Of a DNA stretch of 8,994 nucleotides, positions 1-8,615 are shown one piece after another (position 1 is the stretch's first letter; the number at the start of each line of letters is the position of its first letter). Under the pieces are notes generated by a model that saw only the letters and a program-made list of their open reading frames with translations, was not told the origin of the DNA and did not search any database. The stretch covers positions 1 to 8,994 of the forward strand of contig DUTZ01000168.1 of the NCBI GenBank assembly GCA_012841845.1, in the 5' to 3' direction. Made by a program: the position numbers and the translations under genes. This DNA comes from Actinomycetales bacterium (GTDB taxonomy: Bacteria > Actinomycetota > Actinomycetes > Mycobacteriales > Mycobacteriaceae).

Positions 1-561
1 CCGGTCCGGCGGCGGCCCGCGGGGACCCGCGGGCGTCCGGCCAGGGCGTTCCAGGTCACGGCCGTAGGCCGGAGCACCGCCGAACACGGGTACGACCATC
101 TCGCCGCGGAGGCGCTCACGGCTCTGCGCCGCGTGGGCGGCACCGAGGCGGTGGCCGAGTTCGCCCGCGACCGCGTGCGCTCGGTGATCGGCCACGTGCG
201 CCCCGCCGAGGGGCCCGAGGACGTCGAGCGGGCCGCCCGCGACATCGCGGAGGCGCTCTCGGACGCCGGCTACGCCTCGTCCGTGGAGGACGCCGGCGGG
301 GGGCTGCAGATCTGCCAGCACCACTGCCCCGTCTGGAACGTGGCGTCGCGTTTCCCCGAACTCTGCGAGGCGGAACAGGAGGTGGTGTCCGAGATCGTGG
401 GCACCCACGTCCAGCGTCTCGCGACCATCGCGGGCGGCAACTGCGCCTGCACCACCAACATCCCCACGGGGACGGTGACCGCGGAAGCGCTCGCGGCCAC
501 GATCCCGTCCCAGGCCGACGCGACCGCGTCGGCTCCGACCCCCGAAAGGACAGCGCGATGA
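1..561 (+). CDS. sufR: SufR-type iron-sulfur-sensing transcriptional repressor (3' part)
   Basis: This is the C-terminal 186 codons of a gene that starts left of the window. The frame is open from base 1 to the TGA at 559-561, so an internal GTG at 133 should not be taken as the start. The first visible residues ([10 protein letters not shown], then a GYDHLA stretch) look like the end of a winged helix-turn-helix domain; the recognition helix itself is missing. The C-terminal half carries cysteines at codons 313-315, 325-327, 364-366, 442-444 and 448-450. The second, third and last give Cys-X12-Cys-X27-Cys, the spacing I recall for the cluster ligands of M. tuberculosis SufR (Rv1460). SufR represses the suf operon when it holds a cluster and releases it when the cluster is lost. 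The stop overlaps the sufB start (ATGA). Its operator should lie upstream, outside the window. Confidence 0.93.
   Translation, partial: PVRRRPAGTRGRPARAFQVTAVGRSTAEHGYDHLAAEALTALRRVGGTEAVAEFARDRVRSVIGHVRPAEGPEDVERAARDIAEALSDAGYASSVEDAGGGLQICQHHCPVWNVASRFPELCEAEQEVVSEIVGTHVQRLATIAGGNCACTTNIPTGTVTAEALAATIPSQADATASAPTPERTAR
545..550 (+). promoter_or_regulatory. Ribosome binding site of sufB
   Basis: AAAGGA lies seven bases before the ATG at 558, inside the last codons of sufR. It supports ATG 558 as the sufB start and translational coupling of sufR with sufB through the ATGA overlap. Confidence 0.7.
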
Positions 562-2015
562 CCATCACCCCAGACCAGGTGACGGCCGACGTCACCGGGC
601 ACGAGCCGACCACCGACGAGGAGCGGATCGCCTCCATCGGCCAGTACAACTACGGCTGGCACGACTCGGACGCCGCCGGCGCCGCCGCCCAGCGCGGCCT
701 CTCCGAGGCCGTGGTGCGCGACATCTCGGCCAAGAAGGACGAGTCCGAGTGGATGCTGAACAAGCGCCTCAAGGCCCTGCAGACCTTCGAGAAGAAGCCG
801 ATGCCGGCGTGGGGTTCCGACCTCTCGGGGATCGACTTCGACAACATCAAGTACTTCGTCCGCTCCACGGAGCGGCAGGCCACCAGCTGGGAGGACCTGC
901 CCGAGGACATCAAGAACACCTACGACAAGCTCGGCATCCCGGAGGCGGAGAAGCAGCGCCTCGTGGCCGGCGTCGCCGCCCAGTACGAGTCCGAGGTGGT
1001 GTACCACCAGATCCGTGAGGACCTCGAGTCCCAGGGCGTGATCTTCATGGACACCGACACCGCGCTCAAGGAGCACCCCGAGTACTTCGAGGAGTACTTC
1101 GGCTCGGTGATCCCGGCGGGCGACAACAAGTTCTCCGCGCTCAACACGGCCGTGTGGTCGGGCGGCTCGTTCATCTACGTCCCGCCGGGCGTCCACGTGG
1201 ACATCCCGCTGCAGGCCTACTTCCGCATCAACACGGAGAACATGGGCCAGTTCGAGCGCACGCTCATCATCGTCGACGAGGACGCCTACGTGCACTACGT
1301 CGAGGGCTGCACCGCGCCGATCTACAAGTCGGACTCGCTGCACTCCGCCGTGGTGGAGATCATCGTCAAGAAGGGCGGCCGCTGCCGCTACACGACCATC
1401 CAGAACTGGTCGAACAACGTCTACAACCTCGTCACCAAGCGCGCCCGGGCCGAGGAGGGCGCCACCATGGAGTGGATCGACGGCAACATCGGTTCCAAGG
1501 TGACGATGAAGTACCCGGCCGTGTGGCTCACGGGCGAGCACGCCAAGGGCGAGGTGCTCTCCGTGGCGTTCGCCGGCGAGGGCCAGCACCAGGACACCGG
1601 CTCCAAGATGCTGCACCTGGCGCCCAACACCTCGTCGAACATCGTCTCCAAGTCGGTGGCGCGCGGCGGCGGTCGCTCGGCGTACCGCGGGCTCATCCAG
1701 ATCAACCCCGGCGCCAAGGGCTCCAAGTCCAACGTCGAGTGCGACGCGCTGCTCGTGGACAACATCAGCCGGTCGGACACCTACCCCTACATCGACATCC
1801 GCGAGGACGACGTGACGCTGGGGCACGAGGCCACGGTCTCCAAGGTGAGCCAGGACCAGCTGTTCTACCTCATGAGCCGTGGGTTGGCCGAGGACGAGGC
1901 GATGGCGATGATCGTGCGCGGCTTCGTCGAGCCGATCGCCAAGGAGCTCCCGATGGAGTACGCCCTCGAGCTCAACCGCCTGATCGAACTGCAGATGGAA
2001 GGATCGGTGGGCTGA
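558..2015 (+). CDS. sufB: SUF scaffold protein SufB (intein-free)
   Basis: The 485-residue product is full length for an actinobacterial SufB without an intein. SufB pairs with SufD and two SufC subunits to form the cytoplasmic SufBC2D scaffold on which Fe-S clusters form. The N-terminal helical part includes QYNYGWHD, a beta-helix core follows, and the C-terminal helical part contains LFYLMSRGL and MIVRGF, shared with SufD. The strongly conserved stretch [16 protein letters not shown] holds Cys251. Cys395, in [19 protein letters not shown], matches the position of the essential cysteine of E. coli SufB (Cys405 by memory). The ATG at 558 has a good ribosome binding site and overlaps the sufR stop; sufD starts five bases after the stop. 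In M. tuberculosis this gene carries an intein, which I recall as lying at the GCTAP cysteine; here that stretch is uninterrupted. Confidence 0.97.
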   Translation: MTITPDQVTADVTGHEPTTDEERIASIGQYNYGWHDSDAAGAAAQRGLSEAVVRDISAKKDESEWMLNKRLKALQTFEKKPMPAWGSDLSGIDFDNIKYFVRSTERQATSWEDLPEDIKNTYDKLGIPEAEKQRLVAGVAAQYESEVVYHQIREDLESQGVIFMDTDTALKEHPEYFEEYFGSVIPAGDNKFSALNTAVWSGGSFIYVPPGVHVDIPLQAYFRINTENMGQFERTLIIVDEDAYVHYVEGCTAPIYKSDSLHSAVVEIIVKKGGRCRYTTIQNWSNNVYNLVTKRARAEEGATMEWIDGNIGSKVTMKYPAVWLTGEHAKGEVLSVAFAGEGQHQDTGSKMLHLAPNTSSNIVSKSVARGGGRSAYRGLIQINPGAKGSKSNVECDALLVDNISRSDTYPYIDIREDDVTLGHEATVSKVSQDQLFYLMSRGLAEDEAMAMIVRGFVEPIAKELPMEYALELNRLIELQMEGSVG

Positions 2016-2020
2016 CCACC

Positions 2021-3229
2021 ATGACCGACACCACGACCCCCACCACGGGATCCGGCGCCGCCCCGGCGACGGACCGCTACGGCGTGCCCGTCACCGCCAC
2101 CAAGGGCGACCAGTTCTCCTCCTTCGACGTCGCGGCCTTCGAGGTCCCGAGCCACAAGGACGAGATCTGGCGCTTCACGCCGCTCAAGCGGCTCCGTGGC
2201 ATCCACGACGGCTCGAACGTCGCGGCCACCGGCCGCCTGCTCGTGTCCGTGGCCGAGCGCGAGGGGCTCACCACCGAGACCGTCGCCACCTCCGACGAGC
2301 GGATCGGCGAGGCCGGTGCGCCCCGGGACCGGGTGGCCGCGCAGGCCTTCACCTCCGTCGGGGAGGCGACCGTCCTCACGGTGGCCGAGGAGACCGAACT
2401 CGACGAGCCCGTGTACGTGACCGTCGACGGCCCCGGCGAGGGCGAGCTGGCCTACGGGCACCTGCAGCTGCGCCTCGAGCCGTTCGCCAAGGCGACGATC
2501 GTCATCGACCAGCGCGGCGGCGGCACGATCGCCGAGAACGTCGAGTTCGTGGTGGGTGACTCCGCGACCCTCGAGGTGGTGCTCATCCAGGACTGGGACG
2601 ACGACGCCCTGCACCTGGCCGGCCATCACCTGCTCGTCGGCCGGGACGCCACCCTGACCTACACCGCCGTCACCTTCGGCGGCGAGGTCGTGCGGATCGC
2701 GCCGGTGGCCGGGTTCACCGCCCCGGGCGGCACCGTCACGCTCAACGGGCTGTACTACGCGGACGACGGGCAGCACATCGAGCACCGCCTCCTGGTGGAC
2801 CACTCGGTGCCGAACTGCACCTCCGAGATCCTCTACAAGGGCGCCCTGCAGGGCGACGCCTCGTCGAACCTGCCCGACGCCCACACCGTGTGGATCGGCG
2901 ACGTGCTCATCCGGGCCGAGGCCGAGGGCACGGACACTTACGAGATGAACCGCAACCTCGTCCTCACCGACGGGGCGCGCGCCGACTCGGTGCCCAACCT
3001 GGAGATCGAGACCGGCGAGATCGCCGGCGCCGGTCACGCCAGCGCGGTGGGTCGCTTCGACGAGGAGCACCTGTTCTACCTCATGTCCCGCGGCATCCCG
3101 GAGGAGGTCGCGCGCCGCCTGGTCGTGCGCGGGTTCTTCGGCGAGGTGATCAACCGCATCGGGGTCCCCGAGGTCCGCGAGCGGATCACCGAGGCCGTCG
3201 AGGTCGAACTCCAGTCCTCGGGCATCTGA
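2021..3229 (+). CDS. sufD: SUF scaffold protein SufD
   Basis: The product is 402 residues, the normal size for actinobacterial SufD. It forms a heterodimer with SufB and binds one SufC in the SufBC2D complex, with a role in iron entry and scaffold stability. The open frame extends back to 1154 inside sufB, but only the part from ATG 2021 has SufD-like sequence, and this ATG sits five bases after the sufB stop, so it is chosen. A purine-rich GGTGGG at 2006-2011 may serve as ribosome binding site. The first 20 residues are Thr/Pro/Gly-rich and probably disordered, followed by SSFDVAAFEVPSHKDEIWRF, a typical SufD N-terminal signature. The C-terminal part (about 310-402) has GAGHASAVGRF with His339, in the position of the functional histidine of E. 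coli SufD (His360 by memory), then [22 protein letters not shown] as in SufB. Confidence 0.96.
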   Translation: MTDTTTPTTGSGAAPATDRYGVPVTATKGDQFSSFDVAAFEVPSHKDEIWRFTPLKRLRGIHDGSNVAATGRLLVSVAEREGLTTETVATSDERIGEAGAPRDRVAAQAFTSVGEATVLTVAEETELDEPVYVTVDGPGEGELAYGHLQLRLEPFAKATIVIDQRGGGTIAENVEFVVGDSATLEVVLIQDWDDDALHLAGHHLLVGRDATLTYTAVTFGGEVVRIAPVAGFTAPGGTVTLNGLYYADDGQHIEHRLLVDHSVPNCTSEILYKGALQGDASSNLPDAHTVWIGDVLIRAEAEGTDTYEMNRNLVLTDGARADSVPNLEIETGEIAGAGHASAVGRFDEEHLFYLMSRGIPEEVARRLVVRGFFGEVINRIGVPEVRERITEAVEVELQSSGI

Positions 3230-5796
<2,567 letters not shown>

Positions 5797-5801
5797 GTGA
5801 C

Positions 5802-6272
5802 ATGACCGAGCAGACGACCCCCTCGAACGACCCCGCCGTCAACGACCCCATGTCGGCGGAGGAGAACCCGACCCCGCCCGGCACCGCCTACAACGGCGAG
5901 TTCCGCCCGGACCCCAACCGCCCCGAGCAGTCGGAGGACGACCTCGCGCTGGTGGCCGACATCGAGGAGGCCATGCGCGACGTGGTGGACCCCGAGCTCG
6001 GCATCAACGTGGTGGACCTGGGCCTGGTCTACGACATCTGGGTGCGCCCCGGCGAGACCCAGGGCTCGACCATCTGTCGACTGGACATGACGCTGACCTC
6101 GGCGGCCTGCCCGCTCACCGACGTGATCGAGGACCAGGCCCGCAGCGCAGTGGTGGGCTCCGACCTGGCCAACGAGCTCGAGCTCAACTGGGTCTGGATG
6201 CCGCCGTGGGGTCCGGGGATGATCTCCGACGACGGCCGCGAGCAGCTGCGCGCCATCGGCTTCACCGTCTGA
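5802..6272 (+). CDS. sufT: SufT-like DUF59 (MIP18 family) Fe-S maturation protein
   Basis: The 156-residue protein closes the operon. Residues 1-45 are rich in Pro, Asn, Glu and Asp and look disordered. The DUF59 domain follows: DPELGINVVDLGLVYD (63-78), MTLTSAACPLTDVIE (96-110) with the conserved Cys103, and the closing WVWMPPWGPGMISDDGREQL (130-149), which is characteristic of the actinobacterial SufT group. Family members help deliver or maintain Fe-S clusters in target enzymes; the exact biochemical step is not known from sequence. ATG 5802 has GGAG at 5790-5793 eight bases upstream and sits five bases after the sufU stop. The open frame continues upstream across sufU but that part is a frame shadow. 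M. tuberculosis has the same gene as Rv1466 at the same place. Confidence 0.93.
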   Translation: MTEQTTPSNDPAVNDPMSAEENPTPPGTAYNGEFRPDPNRPEQSEDDLALVADIEEAMRDVVDPELGINVVDLGLVYDIWVRPGETQGSTICRLDMTLTSAACPLTDVIEDQARSAVVGSDLANELELNWVWMPPWGPGMISDDGREQLRAIGFTV

Positions 6273-6296
6273 GCCGCCGCGCCGGGCCCCCCGAGA

Positions 6297-6328
6297 CGCC
6301 GCCCCCGGAACCCCTCCGGCGGGCGGCG
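6297..6328 (+). terminator. GC-rich hairpin, probable terminator of the suf operon
   Basis: The arms at 6297-6308 and 6316-6328 pair over twelve base pairs with one bulged C (6320) and a seven-base loop (AACCCCT). The hairpin begins 25 bases after the sufT stop. There is no real T-tract after it (TTCGATATT follows), which is common for actinobacterial terminators. The stem itself is clear; its role as terminator is inferred from position. Confidence 0.65.
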
Positions 6329-6336
6329 TTCGATAT

Positions 6337-6342
6337 TAGGGT
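6337..6342 (+). promoter_or_regulatory. Possible -10 element of the ankyrin lipoprotein gene
   Basis: TAGGGT fits the actinobacterial TANNNT -10 pattern and would start a transcript near 6349, about 20 bases before the ATG at 6369. The local AT-richness (GATATTAG) stands out in this GC-rich DNA. No recognisable -35 is seen because that position falls in the preceding hairpin, so the call is weak. Confidence 0.3.
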
Positions 6343-6368
6343 GAGCTCATCTGTCGGGAGGGGCGGAC

Positions 6369-7178
6369 ATGCCACACGGATTCGACCTGCCGCGTCGGCG
6401 GTTCCTCGCGGGGCTGGCCGCGGCGCCTGTCCTCGCGTCGGTGACCTCGGCGTGCGGCCGACGCGGGCAGCCGGAGCGCTTCTTCGAGGACGAGGGCGTG
6501 GTCGAACTCATCGCCGCCGCCGAGAAGGGGGACGGCGCCCGCGCGGCGCAGCTCGTGGCGGACGGCGTCGACCCCAACGCGCTCGGTAACGACGAGGATC
6601 CGCGCCGCGTCGCCCTGACCCCGTTGCACTACAGCGTGGAGTTCTCGCCGCTGCGGGCGATCGGCGTCCTGCTCGACGTGGGGGCCGACCCGTTGCGCCC
6701 GCACGCACCGGACAGGGGACCGAAGGGGGGCGAGAACGTCCCGCACTACGCGGCGCGGCGCGACCTCGCTGAACCGCTCCGCGAACTCTTGTCCCTCCGC
6801 CCGTCCGTGGTCGAGGCCCCCGCGAGGACGGGCGGCAATTTGCTGCACTCGGTGGCCGGATCGATCAACCTGGAGGACCGGTCCGACGCCGACGACAGTC
6901 TGCTGAGGCAGGCGATCGACGCCGGGGCAGACCTCGACTCCCGGCAGACCGTTTCCGGGTGGACGCCGTTGTTCTCCGCCGCCGCCGTGCACAACTGGCG
7001 CGCGTGCCTGGTCCTCATCCGCGCAGGCGCCGACGCCGGGCTTCGCGACGCGCAGGGCAACCGGTGGTTGGGGATGATCATGAAACATGACGACTCCATG
7101 CTCACCGCCGAGTTCCGCAACGGCCGACGCGAGGTCGTGCGTGAGCTCGAGGCCCGCGGTTTTCCGACGGAGTACTGA
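6369..7178 (+). CDS. Ankyrin-repeat protein with Tat-type lipoprotein signal peptide
   Basis: The product is 269 residues. Its N-terminus PRRRFLAGLAAAPVLASVTSAC has a twin-arginine motif (Arg9-Arg10, then Phe12-Leu13), a hydrophobic stretch and a lipobox-like end at Cys29, suggesting folded export through Tat and anchoring on the outer face of the membrane. The -3 residue is Thr, so the lipobox is imperfect. The rest consists of five or six ankyrin-type units: about 44-72, 81-110 (TPLHYSV, then GVLLDVGADP), 121-151 (VPHYAA), 154-190 (NLLHSVA, LRQAIDAGAD), 196-226 (TPLFSAA, LIRAGAD) and a degenerate one to the end. No catalytic domain is visible, so it is probably a binding protein; its partner is unknown. 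GGAGG at 6357-6361 lies seven bases before the ATG. It follows the suf hairpin and is likely a separate unit. Its 3' end overlaps the convergent cyclase gene by 77 bases. Confidence 0.85.
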   Translation: MPHGFDLPRRRFLAGLAAAPVLASVTSACGRRGQPERFFEDEGVVELIAAAEKGDGARAAQLVADGVDPNALGNDEDPRRVALTPLHYSVEFSPLRAIGVLLDVGADPLRPHAPDRGPKGGENVPHYAARRDLAEPLRELLSLRPSVVEAPARTGGNLLHSVAGSINLEDRSDADDSLLRQAIDAGADLDSRQTVSGWTPLFSAAAVHNWRACLVLIRAGADAGLRDAQGNRWLGMIMKHDDSMLTAEFRNGRREVVRELEARGFPTEY

Positions 7179-8319
7179 CCGCGGAACGACCGAGGCCCGC
7201 CCCCCGCGGAAGGGCGTGGGCACCGACCGCGCGGATCATCCCCGCCTTGCCGTGCGCCGGCATCCGCGCCCACATGCCCCACATCGCGGCCGCCACCTGG
7301 TAGGAGGGGCTCGAGCCGTCGAGGAACCACAGCTGGCGTCGGGGATCGATGCGTCCGAACGCGCCGAAGAGCTGGCGCAGAGTCCGCTCGTCCGCGTGGA
7401 GGAGCGCACCCAGACCCAGTTCCTGTAGAGCGGTGGCCCGGCGCGATCGGGGTGCGGGCAGCGGATATCCCGTCACCACGGCGTGGACGGCCGCCGGCAC
7501 CGCCTCGAGCATCGATGCCACTGAGTAGCCGGTCGCGGCGTGGCCGTGACCGCCCGCGGTGCCGAACGCCTCGATCAGCGTGTCGGGGTGCGGCGGTGGG
7601 GGCAGCAGTGGGATGCGGACCTCCTCGACGGACAGCGGTGCGTCGATCACCTCCTCGGCGACGCCCCGCCGTAGCAGCCGCGACCGGAGGCGGCGGGCCA
7701 GGACGGCCGGGTCCGGGGCCGGATCGCCGGCCAGACACGTCTCCTCGAGGAGGACGCGCGTCGGATCCACCGGGATCGCGTACAGGAAGGTGGGGCCGAG
7801 CTCGTCGTCGTCATGATCGGTGCGCCAGTCCATGAACAGCGCGGGATCCCCGCCGAGGGCGGGTGCGGCGTCGGCGGTGGGCAGGACGATCCCGTACGCG
7901 GTCTGCATAGGTACGCCGGGGCCCGGGCGGGCGCCGCGGCAGTCGACGACGCGGTGGGCGCGGCGGGTGAGGGCGCGTAGGCCGGCGTCGTCGACCCGGG
8001 ACCGCTCGATCGTGACTCCCGCGCCGAGGGGGAGCGCCTCGCGTAGGCGCGCGGTGTCGAGGACCGCGTACTCCATGCCGATCACGTGCCGCTCGGACCC
8101 CTGGGTCGTGGGGCTGTGCAGCGTGGGCCCGGCCACCGTGTGCGCGAGCACGTCGCGGCCGAGCCACGGCGGGAGCTGCTCGGTCCACAGGGAGAGGGTC
8201 TGGCGCCACGGGGCGTCGGGGCCGGGATCGACGGCGAGGACGCGCAGGCCCTCCGCGGCGCAGCGCGAGGCGAGCGCGCGGCCGGCCGGCCCGAGGCCGA
8301 CGACAGCGACGTCGGCCAT
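7102..8319 (-). CDS. crtY: FAD-dependent lycopene cyclase (CrtY/CrtL family)
   Basis: The product is 405 residues from the ATG at 8319. The N-terminal dinucleotide fold is ADVAVVGLGPAGRALASRCA with Gly8, Gly10 and Gly13. Family motifs follow: FMDWR (162-166), FLYAIPVDPTRVLLEETCLA (178-197), FGTAGGHGHAATGYSVA (252-268) and FLDGSSPSYQVAAAMW (332-347). Lycopene cyclases close the linear ends of lycopene into ionone rings on the way to beta-carotene and its derivatives, at the membrane. The flavin is usually a non-consumed cofactor. Whether this one cyclises one or both ends cannot be told from sequence. Conservation fades after about residue 365, leaving a basic, Arg/Gly/Pro-rich tail. An alternative start is ATG 8340 (seven residues longer); the frame is open to 8415. 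ATG 8319 is preferred because it has GGGGAG just upstream and begins the conserved fold directly. No other carotenoid gene is in the window. Confidence 0.87.
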   Translation of the reverse strand: MADVAVVGLGPAGRALASRCAAEGLRVLAVDPGPDAPWRQTLSLWTEQLPPWLGRDVLAHTVAGPTLHSPTTQGSERHVIGMEYAVLDTARLREALPLGAGVTIERSRVDDAGLRALTRRAHRVVDCRGARPGPGVPMQTAYGIVLPTADAAPALGGDPALFMDWRTDHDDDELGPTFLYAIPVDPTRVLLEETCLAGDPAPDPAVLARRLRSRLLRRGVAEEVIDAPLSVEEVRIPLLPPPPHPDTLIEAFGTAGGHGHAATGYSVASMLEAVPAAVHAVVTGYPLPAPRSRRATALQELGLGALLHADERTLRQLFGAFGRIDPRRQLWFLDGSSPSYQVAAAMWGMWARMPAHGKAGMIRAVGAHALPRGAGLGRSAVSTPSENRGPRAHARPRVGRCGTRR

Positions 8320-8348
8320 CGCACTCCCCGTAGCATTCATCACCGGTA

Positions 8349-8354
8349 AGGGTA
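8349..8354 (-). promoter_or_regulatory. Possible -10 element of the lycopene cyclase gene
   Basis: On the minus strand TACCCT fits TANNNT and ends eight bases before the ATG at 8340. A transcript from it would start at or next to that ATG and could be leaderless, which is frequent in actinobacteria. The same transcript would also carry the ribosome binding site for ATG 8319. No clear -35 is seen. Confidence 0.35.
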
Positions 8355-8394
8355 GCCAAGGCGCTCCGCCCGCCCCTGACCGCCGGGCCGCCAC

Positions 8395-8460
8395 ATCCAC
8401 ACGCCTCAGGTGCATTCACACACGAAATCTCCCGTGTGGATGCGCACCAGGCGTGTGGAT
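8395..8460. repeat. 66-base imperfect palindrome with repeated CGTGTGGAT units
   Basis: The outer arms ATCCACACGCCT (8395-8406) and AGGCGTGTGGAT (8449-8460) are perfect 12-base complements. Inside them GGTGC (8409-8413) pairs with GCACC (8444-8448), and CACACG (8419-8424) pairs with CGTGTG (8433-8438), around an eight-base centre AAATCTCC. The unit CGTGTGGAT occurs exactly at 8433-8441 and 8452-8460 (19-base period) and inverted at 8395-8403, with a degraded inverted copy near 8414-8424. The element sits in the divergent region, 55-141 bases upstream of the cyclase start candidates and about 155 bases upstream of the ABC-F gene. It could be an operator for a dimeric regulator binding in pairs, a large transcript hairpin, or a small non-coding repeat copied around the genome. 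The structure is seen directly; the function is unknown. Confidence 0.85.
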
Positions 8461-8488
8461 CCGACGGAGTGGGGGAGGGACGGACGCG

Positions 8489-8542
8489 GTGGCCCCTGAG
8501 GCGCACGTCACCGGAGTCGTCCCGGGGAGCGCCCGGCGGTAG
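8489..8542 (+). other. Possible 17-codon upstream reading frame before the ABC-F gene
   Basis: A GTG at 8489 preceded by GGAGG (8474-8478, ten-base spacer) opens a 17-residue frame, VAPEAHVTGVVPGSARR, ending at TAG 8540-8542. It ends 73 bases before the ABC-F start. Short leader peptides control some antibiotic-responsive ABC-F genes by ribosome stalling, but in GC-rich DNA such a frame can arise by chance. The most promoter-like -10 (8540-8545) lies at its end, so the frame would only be transcribed from a promoter further upstream. Confidence 0.15.
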
Positions 8543-8545
8543 AGT
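8540..8545 (+). promoter_or_regulatory. Possible -10 element of the ABC-F gene
   Basis: TAGAGT in the context CGGTAGAGTGG is a good match to the actinobacterial TANNNT -10 and would start a transcript near 8552, giving a leader of roughly 65 bases. The -35 at about 8516-8521 (GTCGTC) is poor. A second candidate, TTGACC at 8580-8585 with TACCCG at 8605-8610, has a 19-base spacer and would start almost at the GTG. Confidence 0.35.
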
Positions 8546-8549
8546 GGCA

Positions 8550-8572
8550 GGTCGGCCCGCTTCCGGGCGACC
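8550..8572 (+). other. Leader hairpin upstream of the ABC-F gene
   Basis: GGTC (8550-8553) pairs with GACC (8569-8572) and GCCCG (8555-8559) with CGGGC (8564-8568), with one bulged G (8554) and the four-base loop CTTC. It would form at the 5' end of a transcript starting near 8552. No T-run follows, so it is not an obvious terminator; it may stabilise the transcript or act in control. Confidence 0.45.
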
Positions 8573-8615
8573 CCACCGCTTGACCCCCACCGCCCGAGAC
8601 GAGGTACCCGCGCAC

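Noticed and set aside
270..1826. Long minus-strand open frame opposite sufR and sufB
   Set aside because: It is antisense to a clearly real gene, and its Val/Leu/Arg/His-rich composition is the usual shadow of high-GC coding DNA.
1154..2020. Upstream extension of the sufD reading frame inside sufB
   Set aside because: The added sequence is Arg/Gly/His/Pro-rich frame-shadow peptide with no SufD similarity and lies fully inside sufB; ATG 2021 begins the real protein.
2881..2895. Another CGTGTGGAT with a CCACAC-C-GTGTGG palindrome
   Set aside because: It lies in the sufD codons for the HTVWIG segment and is explained by coding constraint; there is no accompanying second unit.
8395..8460. Cluster of DnaA boxes or replication origin
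   Set aside because: The ATCCACA core resembles a DnaA box, but the flanks do not fit the actinobacterial TTGTCCACA form, there is no AT-rich unwinding region, and neither dnaA nor dnaN is nearby.
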